DNA from: Kurthia populi
GTDB lineage: Bacteria; Bacillota; Bacilli; Bacillales_A; Planococcaceae
Reading direction: 5' to 3'
DNA: 42,195 nt
NCBI RefSeq assembly: GCF_042686175.1
Contig: NZ_JBHUOR010000130.1
Span: forward strand, 1 to 42,195
Below the pieces are notes generated by a model, which saw only the letters and a program-made list of their open reading frames with translations, had not been told where the DNA came from and searched no databases. The stretch's first letter is position 1. Each line of letters opens with the position of its first letter. This document shows, piece by piece, positions 1-6,777 of this stretch. The translations under genes and the position numbers were made by a program.

Positions 1-1
1 T

Positions 2-277
2 ACAGACGTATGGATGGATGGTGAAGATAACGGGCTTATCGAAGTCCATCGTTTCGGAGAATCATCAAAATATAATGACGCTGAATTCATCGCACACGCT
101 AGACAAGATGTGCCAGCGCTAATTGCAGAGGTTGAACGATTACGTGAAGCACTTCTATTGATTCAAAATTCAGATACGTGGTTAATTGAACCAAGTCCTA
201 TGATGCACACAATAGAAGAAGTTTATCACGCTTGTGTAGATATAGCTGATAAAACATTGGGAGGTGCGCAAAAATGA
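2..277 (+). CDS. Ead/Ea22-like early protein, C-terminal part (gene is cut by the window ends)
   Basis: The frame is open from base 2, so the ATG at 14 is probably internal. The product contains EFIAHARQDVPALIAEVERL (residues about 26-45 counted from that ATG), the hallmark of Ead/Ea22-like phage proteins; these are small early proteins of unknown biochemical role. The matching N-terminus is at 42090-42195. Joining the ends through their shared TACAG keeps the frame and gives ...AYITDVWMDGEDNG..., a plausible continuous protein of roughly 125 residues. The last codons overlap the start of the ERCC4-type nuclease gene by 4 bases, so the two are translationally coupled. Family assignment is by motif memory. 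Confidence 0.7.
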   Translation, partial: TDVWMDGEDNGLIEVHRFGESSKYNDAEFIAHARQDVPALIAEVERLREALLLIQNSDTWLIEPSPMMHTIEEVYHACVDIADKTLGGAQK

Positions 278-855
278 CAACAGCACATTACAAATACACA
301 AAGGCTGAAATCGATAAAATCGTGAAATCAATGAAAATTGTCATCGATACACGCGAAAAAGCTAACGAGCATGTGCGTGAATATCTAGCAGGTAAAGGCG
401 TATCATTCATTAGTCGTAAATTAGACACTGGTGATTATTCAGCTGTCATACCACGCAATCCTGAACTCGGCATCATGCGAGATATTTATTTAGACGCATG
501 CTTGGAACGCAAGAACAGCATCGATGAAATCACAGGAAATTTACAAAAAGACACAGAAACAGCATTTGAAAATGAGTTACGTAGGTCGCAGGGCAAGCCT
601 TTTGTGCTCGTAATTGAAGATGCCAAAGGTTACGAAAAAATCTTACTTGGCAAATATCGCAGTAAATACGAGCCGAGAGCGTTACTTGGTCGCTTAAAAG
701 CATTTGAAGCACGTTACAATTTCAGCATCGTTTATTTAGATAAAAAATACATGGGCAATTACATTTATCATCATTTCTTTTATCAAGTTAAGGAGTATTT
801 AAAAAATGGCGTAGGGATTGATTTTGATACGGAAGGAGATGCACAAGATGTTTAA
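274..855 (+). CDS. ERCC4/Mus81-type nuclease
   Basis: This 193-residue protein has the signature of the XPF/ERCC4 nuclease fold: D25-T-R-E near the first strand, G53-D54-Y55, then the catalytic E78-R79-K80 in an ERKNS context, and a following VLVIED strand near residue 115. Family members cut branched or flapped DNA. In phages a standalone ERCC4 domain often stands in for a Holliday-junction resolvase such as RusA, so a role in resolving recombination or replication intermediates before packaging is inferred. There is no helicase or HhH domain. The start ATG has GGAGGTGC upstream and overlaps the end of the Ead-like gene. Confidence 0.85.
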   Translation: MTTAHYKYTKAEIDKIVKSMKIVIDTREKANEHVREYLAGKGVSFISRKLDTGDYSAVIPRNPELGIMRDIYLDACLERKNSIDEITGNLQKDTETAFENELRRSQGKPFVLVIEDAKGYEKILLGKYRSKYEPRALLGRLKAFEARYNFSIVYLDKKYMGNYIYHHFFYQVKEYLKNGVGIDFDTEGDAQDV

Positions 856-1081
856 TACAACTTCAAAAAGCGACACACTCTATTTAATCGCTAATGTAGA
901 TGAACATGGAAATGTTATTAATTTTCCGATGGGCGGTGGTAGCAGTACACGCCCGACAATTAAGGCGCACGACAATTTAACATCTGCTAAACGGTCATTA
1001 CGCCATTTTAAAGGCGCTGTAATTGTGCGTGCAACAGGATTCCGAGTATTTGATGTGGAAGGTGGAGATGGGAATGCGTGA
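848..1081 (+). CDS. small hypothetical protein
   Basis: Seventy-seven residues, not recognised. I chose the ATG at 848 over the in-frame ATG at 818 because GGAAGGAG lies 10-17 bases upstream of it and the longer form would run far into the nuclease gene. The protein begins MFNTTSKSDTLYLIANVDEH, has a glycine-rich GGGSST patch near residue 31 and a basic stretch SAKRSLRHFK; strand-rich by eye, with no membrane segment. It lies between a nuclease gene and a YopX-like gene and overlaps the latter by 8 bases, so it is part of the early operon. Confidence 0.65.
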   Translation: MFNTTSKSDTLYLIANVDEHGNVINFPMGGGSSTRPTIKAHDNLTSAKRSLRHFKGAVIVRATGFRVFDVEGGDGNA

Positions 1082-1457
1082 GATTAATTTTCGTGCGTGG
1101 AATGAAGTAGAAGGGTTTTTAGATACAGCGTGGTCGATTGATTTTGAACACAGATTAGTATGTCACAGAGCGCATAATCAATCTGATTTAGATGATTGTG
1201 TGTTAATGCAATACACAGGTTTGCAAGACAAAAATGGTCGTGAGATTTATGAGGGGGATATTACAATAGACGGTTATGGCACAGTAACAGTTATTGAAAA
1301 TGATGGTTTTCAATGGCTTGAAAGAATAGTGAGGTTAAGGGATAGACATATTAGTAAAGAGATTTTAATTATGACGAAAGCTAATGCTTTTCGTTGTGAA
1401 GTTATCGGAAATATTTATGAAAATCCAGAATTATTAGAGGTGAAGGAGAATGAGTAA
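1074..1457 (+). CDS. YopX-like phage protein
   Basis: The product starts MREINFRAWN and contains LMQYTGLQDKNGREIYEGDI near residues 43-62 and EVIGNIYENPELL close to the end. This pattern is typical of YopX-family proteins, common in Bacillales and other Gram-positive phages; their biochemical function is unknown. ATG 1074 is preferred because the protein then begins with the conserved FRAWN block, and GGTGGAG lies just upstream; the longer reading from 1023 would add residues without that pattern. It overlaps both neighbours by a few bases, as expected in a tightly packed operon. Confidence 0.8.
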   Translation: MREINFRAWNEVEGFLDTAWSIDFEHRLVCHRAHNQSDLDDCVLMQYTGLQDKNGREIYEGDITIDGYGTVTVIENDGFQWLERIVRLRDRHISKEILIMTKANAFRCEVIGNIYENPELLEVKENE

Positions 1458-1839
1458 CAAAATGACAACAGAAGAACATATCTTAGCAAATACAGTATTA
1501 CGCAAAATTACGGACGAATTAAAGCAACGTCCACAAGCAGAACGAACATTAGCGGTAGCAGATATGCAAACTGCAAAAGGTGTTGCGAAATATCCAGAAA
1601 CAGTGAATCCGTCATCAAAGAATATCGTTGAATGGTTACAGCATCGATTCGAAGAAGATTTCGATGGTCTTGTATACACAGCTTGTGCGCTCGAAGTCGT
1701 GGAAGATATGCAGCATCGATTTAACGAAATGCAAACAGCTTTAAAACTAATCTTAGATGACACAATTACAGTCGCAGATTACGAAGAAACGATTCAAAAT
1801 GTCCGTTATATTGCAAAACAAGGATTAGAAAATGCATAA
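1450..1839 (+). CDS. hypothetical helical protein
   Basis: A 129-residue protein, not recognised. It is acidic and predicted by eye to be almost entirely helical (TEEHILANTVLRKITDELK near the start, EVVEDMQHRFNEMQTALKL near residues 82-100). It has no cysteine motif, signal or membrane segment. AGGTGAAGGAG stands 4-14 bases before the ATG at 1450, and the start overlaps the YopX-like gene by 8 bases. It is the last gene of a block; a hairpin follows at 1909-1956. Confidence 0.65.
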   Translation: MSNKMTTEEHILANTVLRKITDELKQRPQAERTLAVADMQTAKGVAKYPETVNPSSKNIVEWLQHRFEEDFDGLVYTACALEVVEDMQHRFNEMQTALKLILDDTITVADYEETIQNVRYIAKQGLENA

Positions 1840-1908
1840 TGTGCCTATTTTTCATATCAGACTTTGTGTGTAACGCATTTTAAATAAAAAAACATAGTGT
1901 AACTAAGT

Positions 1909-1956
1909 GTAACGTCTAAAAGCTCTTAGACGTAATTTTTAGGGGTTTTACGTTAC
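1909..1956. repeat. GTAACG...CGTTAC inverted element with internal hairpin
   Basis: GTAACG (1909-1914) and CGTTAC (1951-1956) bracket a perfect 8-bp hairpin, ACGTCTAA/TTAGACGT (1912-1919 and 1926-1933, 6-nt loop). GTGTAAC also recurs at about 1868, 1896 and 1907. The bracket resembles the GTAACT...AGTTAC elements of the putative origin at 41315-41502, but the internal sequence differs. It could instead end transcription from the preceding gene, since a short T-rich run follows the hairpin. Confidence 0.4.
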
Positions 1957-2020
1957 TTGTAGTAAACAAAAAAATCGAGCGACACATTTTACGCAATATT
2001 GAATAAGTGAATAATTCTAT

Positions 2021-2066
2021 ATATGCCTAAATGTCAAAATAGAAAAATGTCTAAATGTCTAAATGG
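2021..2066. repeat. dispersed AGACATTT-type repeat cluster 1
   Basis: The sequence TAGAAAAATGTCTAAATGTC begins at 2040 and a third CTAAATG unit follows to 2065; an upstream half copy CCTAAATGTC ends at 2035. The minus strand reads (T)AGACATTT in tandem. The same unit occurs at 4043-4080, 28784-28850, 32394-32482 and 33618-33655. Here it lies directly upstream of the MazG-like gene, so a bound protein could affect its promoter. Recognition by the ParA partner protein is inferred from the two clusters that flank parA. Confidence 0.7.
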
Positions 2067-2082
2067 AGAAAGAGGGAAAAAG

Positions 2083-2382
2083 ATGAATGAATTAGTATAT
2101 CTAGTAGAAGAATGGTCAAAAGATAAGGGATTAAACAATGCGGATCCAACGAAACAATTTTTAAAAGTGTCGGAGGAATCTGGTGAAATTGCTGCGGCAA
2201 TGGCTCGTGGTCAACATGAAGAACTGAAAGATGCGATTGGTGACACAATCGTGACTTTAATTATTTTATCGCAACAGTATGGTTTAACTGTGGAAGAATG
2301 TCTGGCACAAGCATATGGCGTGATTAGTAAACGTACTGGCGAGATGGTCAATGGTGTATTTGTTAAATCAGAGGACTTATAA
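2083..2382 (+). CDS. MazG-like nucleotide pyrophosphohydrolase
   Basis: The 99-residue product has the all-helical MazG/dUTPase-like metal-binding pattern: E31-E32-x-x-E35 in a VSEESGEIAAA context and later EELKDAIGDTIVTLIIL. Enzymes of this family hydrolyse (d)NTPs to monophosphates; phage versions clean up or rebalance nucleotide pools or lower alarmone levels. I chose ATG 2083, with AGAGGGAAAAAG just ahead, because the upstream in-frame ATG would translate the repeat cluster. The length is normal for compact phage MazG-like proteins. Substrate cannot be told from sequence. Confidence 0.85.
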   Translation: MNELVYLVEEWSKDKGLNNADPTKQFLKVSEESGEIAAAMARGQHEELKDAIGDTIVTLIILSQQYGLTVEECLAQAYGVISKRTGEMVNGVFVKSEDL

Positions 2383-2399
2383 AATAAGAAGGTGAAAAT

Positions 2400-2741
2400 A
2401 TGAATAAAGCCGGACGGAAAGCTGGACTCTATAATTTCTATAAAAATAACTTTTATATAATGACTGGAACAGTTAAAGAAATTGCAATAGCCACTGGATT
2501 ATCAGTAAAAAAAATTAGAACACAAACAAAAAAGCCAGCATGGACTATTGTGGTGGTTCGTCTTGGTGATAATGAGTTTTCTCTTTATGAAGGAGATAAA
2601 TATATTTTTACTGGTAGCAAAAAAGAAATTGCCGAGCATCTTAATATTGCAGAATCTACGGTTTCTTTTTATACAAGGCCTGCTTACATTGAAAGAATTG
2701 AGAAACAAAAAGATAAATATTATTTGGAGGAAGTTGAATGA
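2400..2741 (+). CDS. putative DNA-binding protein with two tandem HTH-like repeats
   Basis: This 113-residue protein contains two similar segments: YIMTGTVKEIAIATGLSVKK (residues about 20-39) and YIFTGSKKEIAEHLNIAEST (about 63-82), followed by TKKPAW and TRPAY respectively. Each has the spacing of a helix-turn-helix of the type in which a solitary beta strand (YxxTG) leads into two helices. The gene therefore looks like an internal duplication, able to contact two half-sites or two sites. AAGGTG precedes the ATG; the stop overlaps the next start (ATGA). The role, presumably early or middle transcription control, is inference. Confidence 0.65.
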   Translation: MNKAGRKAGLYNFYKNNFYIMTGTVKEIAIATGLSVKKIRTQTKKPAWTIVVVRLGDNEFSLYEGDKYIFTGSKKEIAEHLNIAESTVSFYTRPAYIERIEKQKDKYYLEEVE

Positions 2742-3100
2742 ATCACATACCTAAGTTAGAACTTACAGAATTAGAAACAAAACAAAGAAAGTGTAAATGC
2801 TTACCTAGATGTGAGGAATATTTCAATGTGGATGGTTTCGATATTTATTGCAAAGGAACTTTAGAACAATTTGCTGTTTCAATTCTTAATCAAGTAAATG
2901 GAACGAATATAGCACAAGGTAATTTAAATAATCGTGGTTGGACCACACAACAAGAACAACAGATTATAAAGTATGTTGAAAGCAACGGAGTAAAGTTTGG
3001 CACATATCGCATTATCGGAGAAATGATTGGCAAACCACGTGAAGCAGTTAAACGAAAAGTATATGACTTAGAAAAGCAAGGACGACTAAAAAGAAAATAG
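2738..3100 (+). CDS. putative DNA-binding protein, Cys-rich N-terminus plus Myb/HTH-like C-terminus
   Basis: One hundred and twenty residues. The N-terminal third has four cysteines (CKC, RCEEYF, IYCKG), which could form a small zinc site. The C-terminal part, WTTQQEQQIIKYVESNGVKF...AVKRKVYDLEKQGRLKRK, has the look of a SANT/Myb or trihelical HTH domain with a basic tail. The start overlaps the stop of the duplicated-HTH gene. With that gene and the RinA-like gene it makes a run of three DNA-binding candidates just before the late operon, which fits middle-to-late switching. No specific family recognised. Confidence 0.6.
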   Translation: MNHIPKLELTELETKQRKCKCLPRCEEYFNVDGFDIYCKGTLEQFAVSILNQVNGTNIAQGNLNNRGWTTQQEQQIIKYVESNGVKFGTYRIIGEMIGKPREAVKRKVYDLEKQGRLKRK

Positions 3101-3116
3101 GAAGGAGGAAAATTAA

Positions 3117-3539
3117 TTGTCTACATTGTCACGAAATGATATTAAAAAAATTGAAGATTATTGGATTAATATTAAAGAATATAAAAAAAAATTACAATAT
3201 CGCGAATGGGAATTGTTACATAAACACCAAATGCCAGACGAAAATATTGGTGGAGGACGTAGCAATAGGACATCTGATAATACATTCGTAAAAGCTACAG
3301 CACTTGTGGAAGATAGAAAATATCAATCATTACGTGCAATTGTAGAAGGAATTGAAAAATTATATGAAGAATTAGATGTGGATTCTAAAACAATAGTAGA
3401 TATGCGTTACTGGGATAACGGAAGTAACTTTTATGAGTGGGAAGAAATTGCAGATAATCTTTATATATCTCGAAGTAAAGTGTTAAGAAAAAGAAATGCA
3501 CTACTAGATAAAACTGCAGATGTAATTGGTTTTGTATAG
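3117..3539 (+). CDS. RinA/ArpU-type late transcription activator
   Basis: The 140-residue product starts at TTG 3117, with a strong GAAGGAGG at 3101-3108. Its order of features matches RinA/ArpU-family phage regulators: a basic coiled N-terminus, a GGGRSNRTSDNTFVKATALV block (residues about 45-64), a helical middle, then a sigma-region-4-like HTH (WEEIADNLYISRSKVLRKRN, about 105-124). Members of this group switch on late genes in staphylococcal and other Firmicutes phages. Its position as the last gene before the terminase region fits that job. The promoter it acts on is not evident; the gene-free interval that follows is the natural place to look. Confidence 0.8.
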   Translation: MSTLSRNDIKKIEDYWINIKEYKKKLQYREWELLHKHQMPDENIGGGRSNRTSDNTFVKATALVEDRKYQSLRAIVEGIEKLYEELDVDSKTIVDMRYWDNGSNFYEWEEIADNLYISRSKVLRKRNALLDKTADVIGFV

Positions 3540-3644
3540 TGAACTTTCTAACACTAGCGAAGTTCACAAAAAATCAGTGTAAATTAGTATTATAGAAAAA
3601 ATAAAGAATAGTCAAAGTAATTAACGAGCACTTTATTCTTTTTT
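3539..3644 (+). terminator. two hairpins after the late activator gene, likely terminator
   Basis: GTGAACTT (3539-3546) pairs with AAGTTCAC (3560-3567). Further on AAAGAATA (3603-3610) can pair with TATTCTTT (3634-3641) and runs into a T-tract ending near 3644; the overlapping AATAAAG/CTTTATT register is an alternative stem. The second hairpin looks like a weak intrinsic terminator for the early operon, or the entry to the structured interval downstream. Confidence 0.5.
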
Positions 3645-3650
3645 AGCATT

Positions 3651-4026
3651 CTATCTCGTGAGTACATTCACAACAATCAAGTGCCTAGTAACCATTTGAT
3701 TGTGTACTCATTCAAGTGTATAAGGTGAGTTCATGTCATGTAAATCCTCCAAGTTTGCGAACGTGTAACTATTATAAAGGCGAGTACGCACTACCTTGTA
3801 CACTTGTATGAGTATATAGATTGTTACTCAAAGTTATGTAAATACTTTTCCCAGAAGGTTGGTGATTCCTTTTGCTTTATCCATTCGATATGAATAGAAA
3901 GTGAAGGTGATCAATAGCTATCTCGTTTAGTACACGTTACGTACTACTAATTAAATAGGTGAGTTGAGCATAGCAGCAGGACTCACGATACTAAGGCCAC
4001 ATACCTTTCACGTATGATGGTCTTTT
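3651..4026 (+). ncRNA. candidate large structured non-coding RNA (gene-free interval)
   Basis: There is no credible gene from 3540 to 4113, but the interval is full of complementary arms. TACTCATTCAAGTGTATAAGG (3706-3723 region) can pair with the segment CCTTGTACACTTGTATGAG at about 3794-3812 with two mismatches. TGAGTACA (3659-3666) and CAATCAA (3673-3679) pair with TTTGATTG and TGTACTCA around 3695-3710. GTGAGT (3959-3964) pairs with ACTCAC (3981-3986). A strong terminator closes it at 3993-4026. CTATCTCGTnnAGTACA occurs twice (about 3651 and 3919). Long ornate RNAs such as ROOL and GOLLD are known from Firmicutes phages; membership is a guess. A late-gene leader or packaging site is an alternative. 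Confidence 0.4.
3993..4026 (+). terminator. strong intrinsic terminator
   Basis: AAGGCCA-CATAC (3993-4004) pairs with GTATG-A-TGGTCTT (4012-4024) with one bulge and one G-U pair, and is followed by TTTTATT. It lies upstream of all late genes, so it either ends the structured RNA described before it or is read through (antitermination) to express the late operon. Confidence 0.75.
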
Positions 4027-4038
4027 ATTATGTAATTA

Positions 4039-4080
4039 CATTTGTACATATAGACATTAATGTATAAATGTAAATATAGA
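4039..4080. repeat. dispersed AGACATTT-type repeat cluster 2
   Basis: ACATATAGACATTAATGT (4046-4063) is identical to 18 bases at 28805-28822. It forms most of a palindrome (TATAGACATTAATGTATA, 4049-4066) and is flanked by ACATTTGTAC and AAATGTAAATATAG. It lies between the terminator at 3993-4026 and the first late gene, where a bound protein could influence late expression. Confidence 0.7.
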
Positions 4081-4113
4081 ATTATAGATAAATGGATAAG
4101 GAGTGTAGAAGAT

Positions 4114-4320
4114 ATGACGAATACTTATTTAGTAGCATTAGTAGATGGTCAACGCTTTTCTGTAGATGATATCGTACGACTTGATGATACAAATAATACG
4201 TACTCATTCTACGATTCATTAGGCAATATTGTTTATTCAGTTCCTTTTATTAGAGTAGAAGGTGTTTGGTTGAGTAGCATCGACTTTATAAACGATATCA
4301 AAGCAGAAGGCAGTGAATAA
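4114..4320 (+). CDS. small hypothetical protein, first gene of the late operon
   Basis: Sixty-eight residues starting MTNTYLVALVDGQRFSVDDI. ATG 4114 is chosen because AAGGAG lies at 4098-4103; the in-frame ATG at 4060 would translate the repeat cluster. The protein is strand-rich and acidic, with FIRVEGVWLSSIDFIND near its end; I recognise no family. It is 2 bases from the HNH gene, so it belongs to the packaging module. Confidence 0.6.
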   Translation: MTNTYLVALVDGQRFSVDDIVRLDDTNNTYSFYDSLGNIVYSVPFIRVEGVWLSSIDFINDIKAEGSE

Positions 4321-4322
4321 CA

Positions 4323-4631
4323 ATGCCATATGTGAAAGGCAAGAAGGTAAATCCTTTCTATTTATCACGCTCATGGAAAGATAAACGACTTGAAATCTTG
4401 GAACGTGATAATTACGAATGTGTCATGTGCAAATCAGAAGGTCGTGTTACTACACGAAATGATGCCATTTTAGAAATCGACCATATTCAAGAATTAGATG
4501 ATTATCCAGAGCTTGCACTGGTCGATGAAAATTTGCGTACGCTTTGTCGCAGCTGTCACAACAAAAGGCACAAACGATTTGGATTTACACCAAAAAAAAA
4601 TAAATGGGCAGACGATGAACGTTTTGATTAG
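4323..4631 (+). CDS. HNH endonuclease (packaging module)
   Basis: This 102-residue protein has a standard HNH fold: C-V-M-C near residues 34-37, the catalytic EIDHI motif near residue 57, a LVDENLRTLCRSCHNKRH block (about 69-86) carrying the Asn/His and second zinc-binding Cys pair. In HK97-type cos phages an HNH protein beside the terminase is needed together with it for specific cos cleavage and packaging; the same position here supports that role. A free-standing homing endonuclease is less likely, because it directly abuts the terminase genes and nothing is interrupted. Confidence 0.9.
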   Translation: MPYVKGKKVNPFYLSRSWKDKRLEILERDNYECVMCKSEGRVTTRNDAILEIDHIQELDDYPELALVDENLRTLCRSCHNKRHKRFGFTPKKNKWADDERFD

Positions 4632-4764
4632 TACCCCGGCCTTTAATTTTTCCAACTTTTTCCAACTTGGGAAACCGGTGGTTGGGCTGTACTGTCCAAA
4701 TTTTTCTTTAAATGCACTCATATTAGGGGTGCTACATAAAAGCTACGAGGGGGGAGGGGTGTAA
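4632..4764 (+). other. candidate cos/packaging region between HNH and terminase
   Basis: In an AT-rich genome this 133-base gap is locally GC-rich: ACCCCGGCC at about 4633-4641 and GGGAAACCGGTGGTTGGG near 4669-4686, separated by a direct repeat TTTTTCCAAC (two copies, about 4648-4668). In phages with an HNH-terminase pair, cos commonly lies near this spot. The far end (GAGGGGGGAGGGG) serves as the ribosome site of the next gene. No overhang can be proved from sequence. Confidence 0.35.
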
Positions 4765-5079
4765 ATGGATTTAGATAATATCAAAGAGCAGCTAATGAGT
4801 CGCATCGATCAAGACGACTTGCTGGAAGTAAATAAAGTTGAGCGCATGATTGGGTTCATGAATGATTTGCAGAAATGCGATGAAAAAATTGAAGCTGAAG
4901 GGATTTCACAAATTACGGAAAATGGTTCCCAGCGCTTTAATAAGAGCCATCCGTTGTTAAATGAAAAGATTAAAATTAATGGCCAGCTTATCGCATTAGA
5001 AAAAACAATCAACTTTATCAGTGAAGGTACTGCTGCTACTGATAATGATGTGGAAGTATCGGAGAGTGATTTAATTTGA
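4765..5079 (+). CDS. terS: terminase small subunit, P27-like
   Basis: A 104-residue protein directly before the large terminase. It starts with MDLDNIKEQLMSRIDQDD and contains NGSQRFNKSHPLLNEKIKIN (about residues 53-72), similar to P27-family small terminase subunits, which recognise phage DNA and regulate the large subunit. GGGGAGGGG gives a very strong ribosome site. Its stop overlaps the large-subunit start. It is at the short end for the family. Confidence 0.8.
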   Translation: MDLDNIKEQLMSRIDQDDLLEVNKVERMIGFMNDLQKCDEKIEAEGISQITENGSQRFNKSHPLLNEKIKINGQLIALEKTINFISEGTAATDNDVEVSESDLI

Positions 5080-6755
5080 TTGTAAATAAGCATGTTGCTA
5101 ACTATATCCAGTTGTATCATGACGGAAAAATAAAATTAAATAAAGAACGTATCATGTTAATTAACTACTTAGAGAAATATGTATTTAGTCGTGATGATAT
5201 TTATTTTGATGATGAAATGATAGAAAATGCTATTCGTTTCACTGAAAAATGGTACTTCAAATTAACTGATACAGATAAATTTTTGTACGCGTTTGTTTTC
5301 TTGTTTTTTAAAGAGAACGGGCGCGTTTTTTATCGCAAATCTTTATGGCTGGTTGCACGTGGTTTTGGTAAGAATGGTAAAATTTCAGCTTTATGTAATT
5401 TCCTTATCAGTCCATTGCATGGCATCGATGAATACAATATTTCATTAGTAGCCAATTCAGAAGAACAAGCACGAACAAGTTTCGATGAATGTTACAACGC
5501 AATTGGTCGCGGTGGCGCATTAAGCAAAATGTTTAAGCGTACGAAAACACAAATCGTTTCAAATAAAACATATGCGATTTTGAAATACCGAACTTCAAAC
5601 GGTGAAACAAAGGATGGCCTGCGTGATGGCGCAGTCGTATTCGATGAAATACATCAATACGAATCAAACAAAGATGTTGCCGTCCACATTTCGGGTTTAG
5701 GTAAGAAAAAGAATCCACGTGAATTTTACATCGGTACAGATGGTTATGTGCGTGATGGATTTTTAGATGGCATGAAAGAGCTTTCGTTGAAAGTGTTAAA
5801 AGGTGAAGCACGTGTAAATGCGATATTTCCATTTATCTGCAAAATCGATAATGAGGATGAAGTTAATAATGCGAATGCATGGGAGAAAGCTAATCCGATG
5901 TTATGCCAGCCACGCAACGACTACGCCAATGAATTATATGCAACGATTTATGAAGAATATGAAAACTTGCAAGATGATCCGTCAACGTATGAAGAATTTA
6001 TCACTAAACGTATGAACTTGCCGAAAGTGGATTTAGAAAAATCGGTAGCAAAAGAAGAAGAAATTCAAGCTACAAATCGTCCATTGCCAGAGTATAAAGG
6101 TAAAGAAGTAATTGGCTGTATTGATTTTGCCAGTATTCGCGATTTCACAGCATGTGGCTTACTGTATCGCAACAACGAAGATTATTGTTTTGATACACAT
6201 TCATTTGTCCGAAAAGAATTTGTAGATAAGTTTTATGGCTATTCGATGAAGCCAGATGAATCTAAGAAAGAAAAGTTCGCGCCTATTCGGGACTGGGAAC
6301 AACAAGGGTTATTAACTGTCTTGGATGAACCAACAATCGATGTAAAAAAAGTAGTTGGTTGGTTTGTGAAGCAGCGTGAGCATTGCTACATCAAAAAAAT
6401 TATTGCCGATAATTTTCGAATGGAGTTATTACGTTCTGAATTTGAAGCAAATGGTTTTGAAGTTGAAGTAATTAGAAATCCACGTGCGATCCACTCGTTA
6501 CTGGCACCACGTATTGAAACAGCTTTTGCTAATCATCATATTGTTTTTGGTAATAATCCTTTAATGCGTTGGTATACACGTAATGTGTTGGTCAAAACAG
6601 ATGGAAAAGGAAATAAAACGTATGAAAAGAAAGAGCCTATTCGACGTAAAACAGACGGGTTCCAATGCTTTGTGCATGGTATGTATAGAGCAGACGAAGT
6701 ATTAACGATTGATATTAGTAGTGAACTTGATGCATTGAGCGCACTCAACTTCTAA
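5076..6755 (+). CDS. terL: terminase large subunit
   Basis: The 559-residue product starts at TTG 5076, overlapping the stop of the small subunit, with GGAGAG at 5061-5066. The ATPase part holds A94-R-G-F-G-K-N-G-K (Walker A region), Walker B VVF-D190-E191-I-H and a following GTDGYVR segment. The nuclease half contains IGCIDFASIRDFTACG (first acidic residue), KKIIADNFRM and the C-terminal RRKTDGFQCFVHG, as in HK97-type TerL. The residue after the P-loop lysine is Asn rather than the usual Ser/Thr (K99-N100), with a second GK two residues later; which one binds nucleotide is unclear. It packages DNA into proheads. Confidence 0.95.
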   Translation: MIVNKHVANYIQLYHDGKIKLNKERIMLINYLEKYVFSRDDIYFDDEMIENAIRFTEKWYFKLTDTDKFLYAFVFLFFKENGRVFYRKSLWLVARGFGKNGKISALCNFLISPLHGIDEYNISLVANSEEQARTSFDECYNAIGRGGALSKMFKRTKTQIVSNKTYAILKYRTSNGETKDGLRDGAVVFDEIHQYESNKDVAVHISGLGKKKNPREFYIGTDGYVRDGFLDGMKELSLKVLKGEARVNAIFPFICKIDNEDEVNNANAWEKANPMLCQPRNDYANELYATIYEEYENLQDDPSTYEEFITKRMNLPKVDLEKSVAKEEEIQATNRPLPEYKGKEVIGCIDFASIRDFTACGLLYRNNEDYCFDTHSFVRKEFVDKFYGYSMKPDESKKEKFAPIRDWEQQGLLTVLDEPTIDVKKVVGWFVKQREHCYIKKIIADNFRMELLRSEFEANGFEVEVIRNPRAIHSLLAPRIETAFANHHIVFGNNPLMRWYTRNVLVKTDGKGNKTYEKKEPIRRKTDGFQCFVHGMYRADEVLTIDISSELDALSALNF

Positions 6756-6777
6756 CTACTACAACTGTGGAAGGGAG

